Positions 8,173 to 17,779 are shown, numbered from the stretch's first letter. The stretch is 64,000 bases of DNA from Pseudomonadales bacterium (GCA_028279305.1 JANQOA010000023.1:21800-85799), one strand, 5' to 3'. The notes: generated by a model from the letters alone, not told the origin. Numbers and translations: made by a program.

Positions 8173-9315
8173 GTGCTTTCAGACGAGAATTTTGTTGTTC
8201 GCCCTCTGCCGACAATTGTCTTCAACAGAGGCGCCAGCCAGCAACTCAGTAATCACATTCAATCACTCGGCTTAAACGCAGCGCTGATCGTCACGGACAA
8301 GAACCTGGCTGAGAGCGGCGTTTTGGAACCTGTTCTGGATGCCCTGAAGGCATCCAATCTTCGCGTTGAGGTATTTGACGGTGTTGAGCCGAATCCAACG
8401 GATCAGAACGTCGAAGCGGGTGCCGAGAAGCTGCGCGAACTTGAAGGTGCCTGTGTCATCCCCATTGGGGGCGGCTCCTCCATGGATTGTGGTAAGTCCA
8501 TTGCGCTGCTGGCGGCAAATGGCGGTACCGTTGAAGAGCTGCAGGCGTCCACGCCGATCAATGCCACGGCACCGGTTATTGCGGTCCCCACCACGGCGGG
8601 AACCGGTTCGGAAACCAACAGCGCATGTGTCATCACCAACACCAAGCTGGGACGCAAAACGTATGTGATGCACCCAAGCATCGTGCCGGCGTTTGCAGTA
8701 CTCGACCCGGACCTTACGGTTGGGCTGCCTACCTATCCAACTTCAACCTGCGGCTTCGACGTGCTGACCCATGCGGTTGAAGCATTTGTATCCGTGGGAG
8801 CCAGCGCCTATTCAGATGCGATTGCCCTTGAAGCCATCTCCAAGGTTGCCGGGAACTTGCGTAAGGTTGTTCAGGACGGCACGGATATAGAAGCCCGATC
8901 CCAAATGCTGCTGGCGTCCGCAATGGCTGCCATGGCGTTTAACGTCTCCGGGCTGGGCTCTGTACACGGCACCGGCCACGCCATTTCAGCCAGGCTCAAC
9001 GCCGCGCATGGACAGACCCTGGCTACCATGCTGCCCCATGTCATGGAGTACAACATGCCGGAACGGGGTGGGAAATATGCTGAAGTGGCGCGCATACTGG
9101 CGCCGTCGGGACCGGCTACGGGTACCGGGGCCATCGATGCCGTGCTGCAACTGCGCAGCGACATTGATATCGACCGTTCGATTTCGGACCTGGGTGGTGA
9201 AGACGATCTGCTGGCGGTGCTGGTTGAAGATGCAACCGCAGATCCGGTGAACTTCACCAACCCGCGCCCGGTTGACTCGGACGCCCTTGAAGCTTTGTAC
9301 CGCGCTGCCTGGTAG
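8173..9315 (+). CDS. Iron-containing (group III) alcohol dehydrogenase
   Basis: A 380-residue protein of the Fe-ADH family. The NAD(P)-binding GGGSSMDCGKSIALL lies near residue 98 and TTAGTGSETNSACVI follows. The metal ligands are in FDVLTHAVEAF (Asp and His) and in SVHGTGHAISARLNAAHG (two His). The enzyme should interconvert an alcohol and an aldehyde or ketone in the cytoplasm, possibly as a maleylacetate reductase or lactaldehyde-reductase-like enzyme. The GTG start has AAGGAG 6 bases upstream. It may be co-transcribed with the ThuA-like gene 101 bases before it. Confidence 0.92.
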   Translation: MLSDENFVVRPLPTIVFNRGASQQLSNHIQSLGLNAALIVTDKNLAESGVLEPVLDALKASNLRVEVFDGVEPNPTDQNVEAGAEKLRELEGACVIPIGGGSSMDCGKSIALLAANGGTVEELQASTPINATAPVIAVPTTAGTGSETNSACVITNTKLGRKTYVMHPSIVPAFAVLDPDLTVGLPTYPTSTCGFDVLTHAVEAFVSVGASAYSDAIALEAISKVAGNLRKVVQDGTDIEARSQMLLASAMAAMAFNVSGLGSVHGTGHAISARLNAAHGQTLATMLPHVMEYNMPERGGKYAEVARILAPSGPATGTGAIDAVLQLRSDIDIDRSISDLGGEDDLLAVLVEDATADPVNFTNPRPVDSDALEALYRAAW

Positions 9316-9345
9316 GTCAAAAGTTCAATGTACATCAGCGGCCTG

Positions 9346-9372
9346 CCCTGGCGTGCGGAAAGCGCGCCAGGG
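9346..9372. terminator. Hairpin between convergent genes
   Basis: CCCTGGCG at 9346-9353 and CGCCAGGG at 9365-9372 form an 8-bp perfect stem. It lies between the ends of the convergent alcohol dehydrogenase and short-chain dehydrogenase genes, so it could end transcription from both sides. There is no long T run on either strand. Confidence 0.45.
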
Positions 9373-9402
9373 TCCGGCGCATAACAGTTGGCTTCTTAAA
9401 CC

Positions 9403-10221
9403 TTACTGTCCGGGCAAGGCCACCTGCCCCATCTGTAAAGCAGCGTTGTAACCACCATCAACCAGCAGGTTTACGCCGTTTACATAACCTGCCAGATCTG
9501 AACCGAGGAACAACAGCGCCCGCGCCTGGTCTTCCGCGGTTGCCACACGTCCCGCCCCGGCCTCAATGGCCCAGTCAATGATCTCATCGGTCATGGTTTC
9601 GCGAAATGCAGGCAACAGAGGCGTATCCACCGGCGAGGGACAGACGCTATTGATGCGCAGTGCGTGCGCGGTAGCGGTCTTGGCAGCCTGCATGGTGTAC
9701 ACCTGCACACACTCTTTCGAGAAGAAATACCCGTCCGCCACCAGCGCTTCGTTGTCACCAATCCAGGCAACCCCCTCATCCCAACTGTCTATACTCAGCA
9801 GCGCGCTGATTTGCGGCAGGTGCTCCGGCCAGCGATTACCCGCAACAGAAGCGGTGTTGACGATCGCACCGCCTGACTGCATGTTCGGCAACAGCCTGTT
9901 GGTCAAACGTTTGAGACCAAGAATGTTGACGCGCATGACGGTGTCCGCCGGCAGCGTTGCCGCTACGCCGGCGTTGTTAAACAACACATCAACCTTACGA
10001 TCAGCGGCAGCAATTGCTGCCAGCGCTGCATCAATGGACAGCGGATTACCCATGTCGGTCTCAATAAATTCATCAACCGCTGATTCGGGTTCTTTGATAT
10101 CCAGAACAGTAATCTGCTCCGCCCCGGACTGCCGGAGCAATTCCACTAAGGCTGCGCCAATGCCCGAGTAAGCGCCCGTGACAACAATTTTTTTCCCTTC
10201 GAAGCTCAAAAGCGGTTGCAT
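9403..10221 (-). CDS. Short-chain dehydrogenase/reductase (coniferyl-alcohol / 3-alpha-hydroxysteroid dehydrogenase-like)
   Basis: A classical SDR of 272 residues. TGAYSGIG near residue 12 is the cofactor loop, LFNNAGVA the structural NNAG motif, and GYFFSKE holds the YxxxK catalytic pair. An insertion around ISALLSIDSWDEGVAW before the catalytic tyrosine is the kind seen in coniferyl-alcohol and 3-alpha-hydroxysteroid dehydrogenases, which is why I lean to that branch. An ATG at 10257 would add 12 residues; the start at 10221 fits the usual distance to the cofactor loop, but neither site has a strong ribosome site. It begins soon after thrS stops and may be read from the thrS transcript. Confidence 0.85.
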   Translation of the reverse strand: MQPLLSFEGKKIVVTGAYSGIGAALVELLRQSGAEQITVLDIKEPESAVDEFIETDMGNPLSIDAALAAIAAADRKVDVLFNNAGVAATLPADTVMRVNILGLKRLTNRLLPNMQSGGAIVNTASVAGNRWPEHLPQISALLSIDSWDEGVAWIGDNEALVADGYFFSKECVQVYTMQAAKTATAHALRINSVCPSPVDTPLLPAFRETMTDEIIDWAIEAGAGRVATAEDQARALLFLGSDLAGYVNGVNLLVDGGYNAALQMGQVALPGQ

Positions 10222-10269
10222 AACTTGCCTGGTCCCCTGTTTAACTGAACGAGACATGGTACTCGAAAC

Positions 10270-12189
10270 TTACTGCAAGCTGCTCACATTCTGCTCTACG
10301 CGGGCAATAATATCGTCAACAGACATAACACCCAGGTCCTCGCCGCTCTGGGTGCGCACCGCCAGTTCGCCGTTGGCCACCTCCCGATCACCCACCACTA
10401 ACAAGTAGGGTATCGCCTGCAGGGTATGCTCACGGATCTTGAAACCTACCTTTTCATTTCTAAGATCTGAAATCACCCGGATGCCCCGCTCCTTCAGACG
10501 TTTTTCGACACTGGTGACGTACTCATCCTGCTTGTCAGTGATGGTCAACAGAGCAGCCTGCACAGGGGACAGCCAGACGGGGAATTTACCTTCGTAGTGT
10601 TCAACCAGAATCCCGATAAAACGCTCCAGAGACCCGAACAACGCCCGGTGCAACATCACCGGACGCTGGTCGCGGCCACCGCTTTCGTCCACATAAGAAA
10701 TATCAAAACGTTCCGGCAGGTTCATATCAACCTGCAGGGTGCCGCACTGCCAATCCCGGCCGATGGCATCCCGTAGCACAAACTCAAGCTTTGGCCCGTA
10801 GAAAGCACCCTCCCCGGGATACAACACGTAGTCCAATCCCATCACTTCCAGAGCGTTGCTTAATGCACCTTCGAGCTTGTCCCAGATTTCGTCGCTGCCG
10901 ATGCGCTTTTCGGGTCTGGTTGAGAGTTTGATCACCACGTCTTCAAAGCCAAAATCCCTGTAGATATCCAGAACAAGCGCCACCACGTCGATGCACTCCT
11001 GTTCCATCTGCTGCTCGGTGCAATAGATGTGTGCATCGTCCTGGGTAAAGTGCCGCACCCGCATCAACCCATGCAACGCACCGGAGGGTTCGTAACGGTG
11101 TACCTTGCCGAATTCAGCCATGCGCAAAGGCAGGTCGCGATAGCTTTTGAGACCCTGGGCAAACATGGAAACCGAACCGGGACAGTTCATGGGCTTTAAG
11201 GCAAACACGCGCTCGTCTTCAGTCTGCGTTGAAAACATGTGCTCGCGATAGTTGAACCAGTGTCCCGACGTTTCCCACAAGCTGCGGTCCATGACGTCCG
11301 GGGTATTTACCTCTACGTAATCGGCTTGTTCCTGCCGCTTACGCATGTATTCCAGCAGTTGCAGGAATAAGGTCCACCCTTTTGGGTGCCAGAATACGGA
11401 ACCCGGTGCCTCATCACTGAAGTGAAACAGATCAAGTCTGCGGCCCAGCTTGCGGTGATCCCGTTTTTCAGCCTCTTCCAATCGATGCAGATAAGCCTTG
11501 AGCTCCTTTTTGTCCCGCCAGGCGGTGCCGTATATACGCTGTAGCATTTCGTTGTCCGAATTACCGCGCCAGTACGCGCCGGCGAGTTTCATCAATTTGA
11601 ACGCCTTGGGCAGCTTGCCTGTACTGGGGAGGTGCGGACCACGGCAAACGTCGAACCACTCACCCTGGCGATAGACCGAAACTTCCTCACCCTCGGGTAT
11701 GATGTCTTCTATAATTTCGACTTTATAACTTTCACCGATCCGGCCAAACGTACCTATGGCCTGGTCACGATCCCAGACTTCCCGTTCAATCGGCAGATCG
11801 CGGCCAACAATTTCCTGCATGCGCTTTTCGATTTTTTCCAGATCATCAGGAGAGAACGGCTCTGGTCGTGCAAAGTCATAGTAGAAACCGTCTTCAATTG
11901 CCGGGCCGATGGTCACCTGCGTGCCGGGAAACAGCTCTTGCACGGCCTGCGCCATGACGTGCGCTGCATCGTGTCGAATCAGTTCCAGCGCCTCATCACT
12001 TTTTGCCGTGATGATGGCCACTTCGGCATCCTGGTTGATCAAGTATGAGGTATCAACCATCTGGCCATCCACCTTACCGGCCAGGGCGGCTTTAGCCAGC
12101 CCCGGGCCAATATCTGCGGCAACGTCGTGCACAGTGACTGCCTGCTCAAATTGACGTGAAGAACCATCAGGGAGGGTGATTTGCGGCAT
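10270..12189 (-). CDS. thrS: Threonyl-tRNA synthetase
   Basis: A full-length 639-residue class II synthetase that charges tRNA-Thr in the cytoplasm. It has the N-terminal TGS domain ([19 protein letters not shown]), the editing domain ([12 protein letters not shown]) and the catalytic core. The zinc ligands are visible in KPMNCPG, DDAHIYC and [10 protein letters not shown]. The C-terminal anticodon-binding domain contains [20 protein letters not shown]. Motif 2 reads VHRYEPSG rather than the CHRNEPSG of enterobacterial enzymes, and MNCPGS replaces MNCPGH. In most gammaproteobacteria thrS is followed by infC, rpmI and rplT; here it is followed by a dehydrogenase, so it may be a second or relocated copy. 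GAGGTG precedes the ATG. Confidence 0.97.
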   Translation of the reverse strand: MPQITLPDGSSRQFEQAVTVHDVAADIGPGLAKAALAGKVDGQMVDTSYLINQDAEVAIITAKSDEALELIRHDAAHVMAQAVQELFPGTQVTIGPAIEDGFYYDFARPEPFSPDDLEKIEKRMQEIVGRDLPIEREVWDRDQAIGTFGRIGESYKVEIIEDIIPEGEEVSVYRQGEWFDVCRGPHLPSTGKLPKAFKLMKLAGAYWRGNSDNEMLQRIYGTAWRDKKELKAYLHRLEEAEKRDHRKLGRRLDLFHFSDEAPGSVFWHPKGWTLFLQLLEYMRKRQEQADYVEVNTPDVMDRSLWETSGHWFNYREHMFSTQTEDERVFALKPMNCPGSVSMFAQGLKSYRDLPLRMAEFGKVHRYEPSGALHGLMRVRHFTQDDAHIYCTEQQMEQECIDVVALVLDIYRDFGFEDVVIKLSTRPEKRIGSDEIWDKLEGALSNALEVMGLDYVLYPGEGAFYGPKLEFVLRDAIGRDWQCGTLQVDMNLPERFDISYVDESGGRDQRPVMLHRALFGSLERFIGILVEHYEGKFPVWLSPVQAALLTITDKQDEYVTSVEKRLKERGIRVISDLRNEKVGFKIREHTLQAIPYLLVVGDREVANGELAVRTQSGEDLGVMSVDDIIARVEQNVSSLQ

Positions 12190-12207
12190 ATAGCACCTCA
12201 GTCAGTG

Positions 12208-12228
12208 GCGGCCCTTACCAGAGGCCGC
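12208..12228 (-). promoter_or_regulatory. Leader hairpin upstream of thrS
   Basis: GCGGCC at 12208-12213 and GGCCGC at 12223-12228 form a 6-bp perfect GC stem with a 9-base loop. It sits about 10 bases upstream of the thrS ribosome site. Some thrS genes are autoregulated through leader hairpins bound by ThrRS; whether this one is, is unproven. Confidence 0.3.
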
Positions 12229-12382
12229 GTGGTTAGCTACCGTAAGATGTCAAAACGGCGCGCAGTATAGGGGGATTTACGCGGAAACGCATGCCCAAGC
12301 ACCAACAACAGCCGGTATATTGATATGTTATAACGCAAAGCTTGAATGAGAAGGACTTTCACTTAACCGGAATTGATTGAAT

Positions 12383-13468
12383 ATGGACCTGGAGCATTAC
12401 TTTTCTGCGAACTATCCACAGGCGCGCGGCAAATTCCTGCAACTCTGCCAGGACCGGGGATTTGCCATCCAGTCCTATCAGAATGAACGGGCGCAGGCGC
12501 CGGACGGCAGCAACCTATATATGGACCTGGCCACCCTGGGCCGCAAAGACGCCCGCCGGTTGCTGGTTCTGTTCAGCGGCACCCACGGCGTGGAAGGATA
12601 TTGTGGATCCGGCATCCAGGCTGCGCTGGTAGGTGAGTCTGTTTTTGCTGACTGCGATCCGGATCTGCGCGTTGCCCTGGTACACGCGGTGAATCCTTAT
12701 GGATTTGCCCATGACCGGCGGGTTAACGAAGACAACATCGATCTGAACCGTAACTTCCTCGATTTTGCCAATGAAGTACCCACCGACAATGGCTACGGTG
12801 ATATTCATGCTTACCTGGTACCCCAGGCGTGGGAAGGCGAGTTGCGGACACAGGCGGATGCGGCGCTTAAGCAGTATGCAAAAGACAATGGCCCCGCCGC
12901 TTTGCAACATGCTGCATCCGGTGGTCAGTACACACACAATGACGGTGTTTTCTATGGCGGTGCGGCGCCAAGCTGGTCGGCACAAACCGTGCTTGCGCTG
13001 GTAAAAGAACTGGCGGCAGGAGCCAGCCGAGCCTGTTTCATTGATTTCCATACCGGTCTAGGACCTTACGGTTACGGTGAGATGATTGCTGCCGGGACCA
13101 GTGCGCAGGTGGCAAGAACGTTTGAGTTTTACGCAGGTTATGAGGTGACCGACCCGGATGCGGGAACTTCCGCGTCAGCACCGATTCAGGGCACCATGGC
13201 CCACGGCGTGGAGCGCGTGCTGCCCGCCGTCAAAACGCAGTTCCTGGCACTGGAATATGGCACGGTATCTTTGCAGGAAGTGATGACCGCGGTCAGGGCT
13301 GACAACTGGTTATACCAGGCAGGTACGGTGGACAGCGTATTAGGCAAAAAGATCAAGCGCCAGATCAGGGATGCGTTCTATTGCGACGAGACAAAGTGGA
13401 AAGACATGGTCTACGAGCGAGCGCTTGATGTGGTACAAGCAACAATGCGAAATCTTGAACAGGTCTGA
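12383..13468 (+). CDS. DUF2817 (M14-like carboxypeptidase fold) protein
   Basis: A 361-residue protein of the DUF2817 family, related to zinc carboxypeptidases of family M14. The zinc motif HxxE appears as GTHGVEG near residue 68, DLNRNF near 120 supplies the substrate-binding Arg region, IDFHTGLG near 218 gives the third zinc ligand and LALEYGTV the catalytic glutamate. It has no signal peptide and should act in the cytoplasm on an unknown amide substrate. A TTG at 12377 is a possible start; the ATG at 12383 is preferred. It is 14 bases upstream of the M19 dipeptidase gene and likely co-transcribed, which suggests joint peptide or amide breakdown. Confidence 0.85.
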   Translation: MDLEHYFSANYPQARGKFLQLCQDRGFAIQSYQNERAQAPDGSNLYMDLATLGRKDARRLLVLFSGTHGVEGYCGSGIQAALVGESVFADCDPDLRVALVHAVNPYGFAHDRRVNEDNIDLNRNFLDFANEVPTDNGYGDIHAYLVPQAWEGELRTQADAALKQYAKDNGPAALQHAASGGQYTHNDGVFYGGAAPSWSAQTVLALVKELAAGASRACFIDFHTGLGPYGYGEMIAAGTSAQVARTFEFYAGYEVTDPDAGTSASAPIQGTMAHGVERVLPAVKTQFLALEYGTVSLQEVMTAVRADNWLYQAGTVDSVLGKKIKRQIRDAFYCDETKWKDMVYERALDVVQATMRNLEQV

Positions 13469-13482
13469 GGAGAAGTATCAAA

Positions 13483-14736
13483 ATGAAGCAGTCTTGGCTT
13501 GCGTTAGCGTCACTTGGGGTAGTACTCGCCGCTTACGGCGGACAGGTTCACGCCGACTCGCATGGGCAGAATGCTGCTGACTTCCACCAATCGCTGCTGA
13601 CGCTGGACGCGCACCTGGATACCCCGGCTTTGTTTCACCGGCCAGGTTATGACTTCTCCGCGCGCGGCTCGTTTGCCGAAAACGGTACAAACGTAGACTT
13701 GCCGCGCCTGCGGGAAGGTGGGCTGGACGGTGGCTTCTGGGTCATTTTTACCGCCCAGGGTGAACTGGACGAAGCCTCCTACATCAAAGCGCGCACGTCT
13801 GCACTGCTCCGCCAGATGGCCATACGGGAGCTGGCCGCCAAGTACTCTGACGAGGTGGAACTTGCATTCTCGGCTGACGATGCCCAGCGTATTCATGACA
13901 AAGGCAAGATTGTCGTCTTCCAGAGCATGGAAAACGCGTACCCGTTGGGATTGGACATATCACTGCTGGAAACGTTTTATACCGGCGGCCTGCGCATGCT
14001 GGGACCGGTACATTTCAGCAACAACCAGTTTGCCGACAGCTCCACCGATAGTGTTGTGTTGTACGAAGGGCTCAGCCCGATCGGCGAGGCGCTGGTGCGG
14101 GAAGCAAACCGCTTAGGCATCATTGTGGATGCCTCGCACGCTTCGGACGACGCGCTGCGAGACATGATGAGAATATCGTCAACACCGGTTATTTTGTCAC
14201 ACAGCGGACCGGACGGCGTTTATGAGCATGCGCGCAATGTGCCGGACAACTTGTTAAGACAACTGGCTGCAGCGGGCGGCGTTGTGCACGTTAATGCCTT
14301 CGGGGGATATCTCGAAGAACTGGTGCCCAGCCCCGAACACAAAGCCGCCATGGATGAGCTGCAAACAAAATACGGCGCGGATCTCGCATCTCTCTCCGAC
14401 AAGGAGCTTGAGGCATACCGGGGCGCCCGTGCCGAAGTTCACAAACGCTACCCGCCACCCAGGTCAAGCTTTGAGAAATACGTTGAACACCTGCTGTACG
14501 TGCTCGAGTTGGTCGGCCCGAATCACGTTGGTATCGGCGCGGATTGGGATGGCGGCGGCGGCGTTAACGGGATGGAAGACGCCGCTGCGGTACCAAAAAT
14601 CACTGAAGCACTGCTGCGGGCCGGGTACAGCCAGCAGGATATTGCTAAAATCTGGTCGGGCAACTTGTTGCGCTTGATGCGCGAGGTTGAAGCTGCAAGG
14701 GCAACGTCGCTTGAATCGCCCGATATTTTGAGATAA
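13483..14736 (+). CDS. Membrane dipeptidase (peptidase family M19), exported
   Basis: A 417-residue M19 dipeptidase, the renal dipeptidase family that cleaves dipeptides and related amides using two zinc ions. The N-terminal MKQSWLALASLGVVLAAYG with VHADS is a cleavable signal peptide, so the enzyme is periplasmic. Metal ligands are visible as TLDAHLDTP (H44 and D46), VVFQSMENAYPLG (bridging Glu), DASHASD and LSHSGP (two His), and IGADWDG (Asp). GAGGAGAAG precedes the start. It follows the DUF2817 gene by 14 bases. Confidence 0.93.
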   Translation: MKQSWLALASLGVVLAAYGGQVHADSHGQNAADFHQSLLTLDAHLDTPALFHRPGYDFSARGSFAENGTNVDLPRLREGGLDGGFWVIFTAQGELDEASYIKARTSALLRQMAIRELAAKYSDEVELAFSADDAQRIHDKGKIVVFQSMENAYPLGLDISLLETFYTGGLRMLGPVHFSNNQFADSSTDSVVLYEGLSPIGEALVREANRLGIIVDASHASDDALRDMMRISSTPVILSHSGPDGVYEHARNVPDNLLRQLAAAGGVVHVNAFGGYLEELVPSPEHKAAMDELQTKYGADLASLSDKELEAYRGARAEVHKRYPPPRSSFEKYVEHLLYVLELVGPNHVGIGADWDGGGGVNGMEDAAAVPKITEALLRAGYSQQDIAKIWSGNLLRLMREVEAARATSLESPDILR

Positions 14737-14784
14737 AAGGGCCCGCTGCTGGTCTCCACAAGAATAATTCAGCCGGAGTAGCCT

Positions 14785-15285
14785 ATGCCGCGAATGCAGA
14801 ACGATACCGCCGCAGAGTTTCTGCAACAGCCCCACATTGGTGTTATCAGCACGCTGCGTAAAAACGGCATGCCCTATACGGTGCCAATCTGGTGGCTGCA
14901 CGAACAGGGCAGCTTCTGGATTACGGGTACCACCAACCGGGTATGGTGCAAGCAGCTGAAACTGGACACCCGCTGTTCACTGTGTATCGAGGCGCTGGCA
15001 CCCGTGCCTGGTTTTATCGCCGTGGATGGCCATGCTGAAGCCTTTGAACTGCCTGAATTTGACATCTGGCCCATCTCGCGGCGCCTGGCGGAAAAGTACG
15101 TAGGCAGCCGAAATCCTGAAGATCCTGCGGCCGTAGACCGGTTTTTCGACAACATGCGCACAGAGCCGCGTTTACTGTTTAAGATCCAGCCAACTGCTTG
15201 GCGCGCCATCGACATGCGGGTTTATCGCGGCAAGCGGGCAGACCGCGAATACCAGGAAAATCAATCGGCTAACGATTCGAAATAA
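14785..15285 (+). CDS. PPOX-class (pyridoxamine 5'-phosphate oxidase fold) flavin/F420-type protein
   Basis: A 166-residue split-barrel protein. The start EFLQQPHIGVISTLRKNGMP with TVPIWWL is the classic opening of PPOX-class and F420-dependent reductase proteins, followed by FWITGTTNRVWCKQLKLD and a central VDGHAEAFE strand. Members reduce or oxidise small molecules with FMN or F420, or act as flavin or haem carriers. It lies 48 bases after the dipeptidase gene in the same direction. A luciferase-like monooxygenase is nearby at 16124, which hints at shared deazaflavin or flavin chemistry but does not prove it. Confidence 0.78.
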   Translation: MPRMQNDTAAEFLQQPHIGVISTLRKNGMPYTVPIWWLHEQGSFWITGTTNRVWCKQLKLDTRCSLCIEALAPVPGFIAVDGHAEAFELPEFDIWPISRRLAEKYVGSRNPEDPAAVDRFFDNMRTEPRLLFKIQPTAWRAIDMRVYRGKRADREYQENQSANDSK

Positions 15286-15296
15286 GTCCACACGTT

Positions 15297-15312
15297 GCTG
15301 TTTCCTAACAGC
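15297..15312. terminator. Short hairpin between convergent genes
   Basis: GCTGTT at 15297-15302 and AACAGC at 15307-15312 form a 6-bp stem with a TCCT loop, extendable by GTT/AAC across a one-base bulge. It lies between the convergent PPOX and TetR genes. There is no strong T run. Confidence 0.4.
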
Positions 15313-15330
15313 GAACCGGGACTCCGACAC

Positions 15331-15957
15331 CTAACGTTTTTGTCGCAGGTTGCCCAGCACCTGCTGTTGCACCTCGGGGATCAATCTGCTCACATCAATT
15401 GAGCGGCGATCCGCCAGGATTTCCATAGTCAGGCCCCGCATTAGTCCCACGATCATGTAGCTGCTTATGTCTGCATCAATATCGCTTCGAAACTCCCCAA
15501 GCGCAATGCCACGTTCTATTCGATCAGCCATGCGGCCACGTACACTCCGATTCAATTCTGCTATCTGTGGCCTTATTTCGGGTACTGCACTTAGTGATTC
15601 TCCCATGATGACGTACAGTGTATGTAACTGGCTTCCCCGCCTGGTCACCTCTTGCAGGTAGACATCAACGTAGTTGCGGATCGAGTCTTCCCCGCTTTCA
15701 CTTTCTGCCAGCGGATACAACTGCTCATCCACAAATCGTCTGGCAATGTCCTCTACAAGGGCCTTAAGCAAACCCTCTTTGGAATCAAACCGCTGGCCCA
15801 CAAGGCTGCCTGTATACCCCGCCTCCTTGCCGATCTGATTCAGCGTAGTGTCGCGGTATCCGTACTTGGAAAACAGTTTCTGGGCAGCCTTCAGGATCTT
15901 CCGTCGAGCTATAGCCTTACGCTCTTCATGCGTGCGCGGGGTTCGTTCCTTTGTCAC
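15331..15957 (-). CDS. TetR family transcriptional regulator
   Basis: A TetR regulator with its helix-turn-helix in ARRKILKAAQKLFSKYGYRD and TTLNQIGKEAGYTGSLVGQRF, followed by a helical ligand domain. The frame is open up to an ATG at 16023, but the extra 22 residues are hydrophobic and unlike TetR N-termini. The GTG at 15957 gives VTKERTPRTHEERKAIARR, the normal opening, and is preferred with modest certainty. It faces the luciferase-like gene at 16124, its likely target. In the second recognition helix SLVGQRF replaces the more common LYYHF, which may indicate unusual DNA specificity. Confidence 0.82.
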   Translation of the reverse strand: MTKERTPRTHEERKAIARRKILKAAQKLFSKYGYRDTTLNQIGKEAGYTGSLVGQRFDSKEGLLKALVEDIARRFVDEQLYPLAESESGEDSIRNYVDVYLQEVTRRGSQLHTLYVIMGESLSAVPEIRPQIAELNRSVRGRMADRIERGIALGEFRSDIDADISSYMIVGLMRGLTMEILADRRSIDVSRLIPEVQQQVLGNLRQKR

Positions 15958-16070
15958 GGCGCCCAATTTTAAATAGTTAATGCCCAACAAGTATAAAGAA
16001 CGGAAGCGCAGCGGCATAGCCATCAGCTGAAGATAACTATTGATAACGCTGCTTCATGTTAATATATTTG

Positions 16071-16081
16071 TTTACCGTAAA
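16071..16081. promoter_or_regulatory. Small palindrome between TetR and monooxygenase genes
   Basis: TTTAC C GTAAA is an 11-base inverted repeat in the AT-rich divergent gap, about 43 bases before the monooxygenase start. It is a possible site for the adjacent TetR protein, but it is short enough to occur by chance. Confidence 0.25.
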
Positions 16082-16123
16082 GTATTATTTTCAGCGGAAG
16101 CGCCGCTTAGCGAGGATGAACAG

Positions 16124-17065
16124 ATGGCACTGGCAGTCGATAGAGAAGCAAAATTTGGTTTCATTACCGGTATGCGCAGCTCCAGCGAAACGCGCGCCAA
16201 CGTTGATCTGGCCGAAAAGTGGGGATACCACTCGATCTGGGTGGGGGATCACATCGAGTTTCCGCTGCCGCTCCTCGACCCATTTGTCCAATTGGCACAC
16301 GCTGCGGCACTTAACAGCACGCTTACATTCGGTACCGCCGTTTACTTGTTGCCTCTGCGACATATCGTACCGGTGGCCAAACAAGTCGCCAGTCTCGACC
16401 TGCTCTCCGACGGCAGATTCATATTGGGTGCCGGTGTGGGCGGAGAATTTGCAAACGAGTGGAAAGCGTGCGGCGTACCGCGCAACGAACGCGGAGCGCG
16501 GATGTCGGAAGGCATTCCGCTGCTTAAAAAACTGATGTCGGGAGAGACGGTTGAGAATCCGCACGGCAAGTTTTATCCATTCGATGAATTGACCATGAAG
16601 CCCGCAGCCTCTACGCCTTCAGGCCCGCCGGTGTGGACAGGCGGCCGCTCCGCCGCGGCGCTGAAGCGTGCCGGGTTGATGGCAGACGGATGGATCGGCT
16701 ACTCCGTTACCCCGGGCATGTATGCTGATGCACTCTCCCAGATTGAGCGCGCCGCGAATGACGCCGGGCGCGAGATTGGACCTTTTGGTACCGGGGATCT
16801 CTTGTTCACGCAAATTGGCGACACCTATGAAGAAGCCTACGAGAAAGCCAACGCACATCTGAGTATGCGTTACGCGATGGATTTCTCCAATGCAACAAAG
16901 AAGTACTGTGCGTTAGGCCGGCCGGAAGATGTGGCTGAACGTTATAACGAATACTACCAGGCGGGCTGCAGACATTTTGTTTTGGATCTCACCAGTACGG
17001 GGCAAGACCTGAAGGTACAGATAGAACGGTTTGGCCGGGAAGTTCGGCCTCTGCTGTCGTTTTAG
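16124..17065 (+). CDS. Luciferase-like (LLM class) flavin/F420-dependent oxidoreductase
   Basis: A 313-residue TIM-barrel protein of the bacterial luciferase-like family. Typical pieces are KFGFITGM at the start, AEKWGYHSIWVGDH, RHIVPVAKQVASLDLLSDGRFILGAG split over the barrel, and PPVWTGGRSAAALKRAG. Members use FMN or F420 to oxidise organic substrates. A longer frame from 16040 exists, but the ATG at 16124 has GAGG 8 bases upstream and begins at the conserved domain. It faces a TetR gene and ends 3 bases before a convergent VOC gene. Confidence 0.88.
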   Translation: MALAVDREAKFGFITGMRSSSETRANVDLAEKWGYHSIWVGDHIEFPLPLLDPFVQLAHAAALNSTLTFGTAVYLLPLRHIVPVAKQVASLDLLSDGRFILGAGVGGEFANEWKACGVPRNERGARMSEGIPLLKKLMSGETVENPHGKFYPFDELTMKPAASTPSGPPVWTGGRSAAALKRAGLMADGWIGYSVTPGMYADALSQIERAANDAGREIGPFGTGDLLFTQIGDTYEEAYEKANAHLSMRYAMDFSNATKKYCALGRPEDVAERYNEYYQAGCRHFVLDLTSTGQDLKVQIERFGREVRPLLSF

Positions 17066-17068
17066 CCG

Positions 17069-17779
17069 TTAGACCAACCTGAACTGAAACCCGCAGATGT
17101 CTAAAGTCTCACCCGCTCTGTTGCGATTTGTCGCGACCAGATCAGCAGCGGCTAACCCGTCGCCTCGACCGTCAGCCGCAGATACAAAGCGGATGCGGGC
17201 GTCATCCAACTCGATCTCCCTGCCGTTCACCGGCCTGTCAATTGCTTTTGCCCAGCGCGCGGACATCTCATCAGGATCAGCAGCCTGCAGATCAATCGCC
17301 ACGACTTTGGAAACGACGCCGTCGAGTGAGTGGTACTGCCAGTCTTGACCAGCCCACAACCAGCTTTCCGGCGGGTCTGCCTCATCAAGTGACAAGATCG
17401 CGCCGCCGACATCCTTCGGATGCAGATGGATGCCGTGTATTGAAGCGCCGCGCTCATTCACCTCACCGTCATGTACGATGCGGATGCCGGCGCTTTCAAC
17501 TCTAGCCTTATGTTGTTCAAGCTCACTGGTCTGCAGCAGCACCATGTAGCCGCCTTCGCCGCCGCGGTGTTCGAGAAAGCGCCCCGCGGTTGTGCCCGGC
17601 TGCTTCGGAGCAACAACTTCAAGCAGCTGATCACCGATCGCATACAGACCATGCCGCAGCCCGAAGTAAGACAGTCCCGGGTCCCGGTAACAGACTTCCA
17701 GACCCAGCTGTTTGCAGATCTCCTGTTCAACGCCACGCAGTTCCGGGGTTACCAAGGCAATTTGTCGCAGTCGCATCAT
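17069..17779 (-). CDS. VOC (glyoxalase-like) family protein
   Basis: A 236-residue protein starting MMRLRQIALVTPEL, the first strand of a VOC module, with GDQLLEVVAP as a probable metal glutamate strand and a second degenerate module in the C-terminal half (SLDGVVSKVVAIDLQAADPD). It resembles glyoxalase-like proteins of unassigned function. The open frame extends to 18076, but that extension overlaps the DUF3604 coding region and has no domain; the ATG pair at 17779/17776 is the likely start. It is 64 bases downstream of the DUF3604 gene and may be the last gene of the TonB-receptor operon. Confidence 0.75.
   Translation of the reverse strand: MMRLRQIALVTPELRGVEQEICKQLGLEVCYRDPGLSYFGLRHGLYAIGDQLLEVVAPKQPGTTAGRFLEHRGGEGGYMVLLQTSELEQHKARVESAGIRIVHDGEVNERGASIHGIHLHPKDVGGAILSLDEADPPESWLWAGQDWQYHSLDGVVSKVVAIDLQAADPDEMSARWAKAIDRPVNGREIELDDARIRFVSAADGRGDGLAAADLVATNRNRAGETLDICGFQFRLV

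Noticed and set aside
16040-16123. Upstream start of the luciferase-like gene
   Set aside because: The added residues are not conserved in the family and cover the divergent promoter region; the ATG at 16124 has a proper ribosome site.
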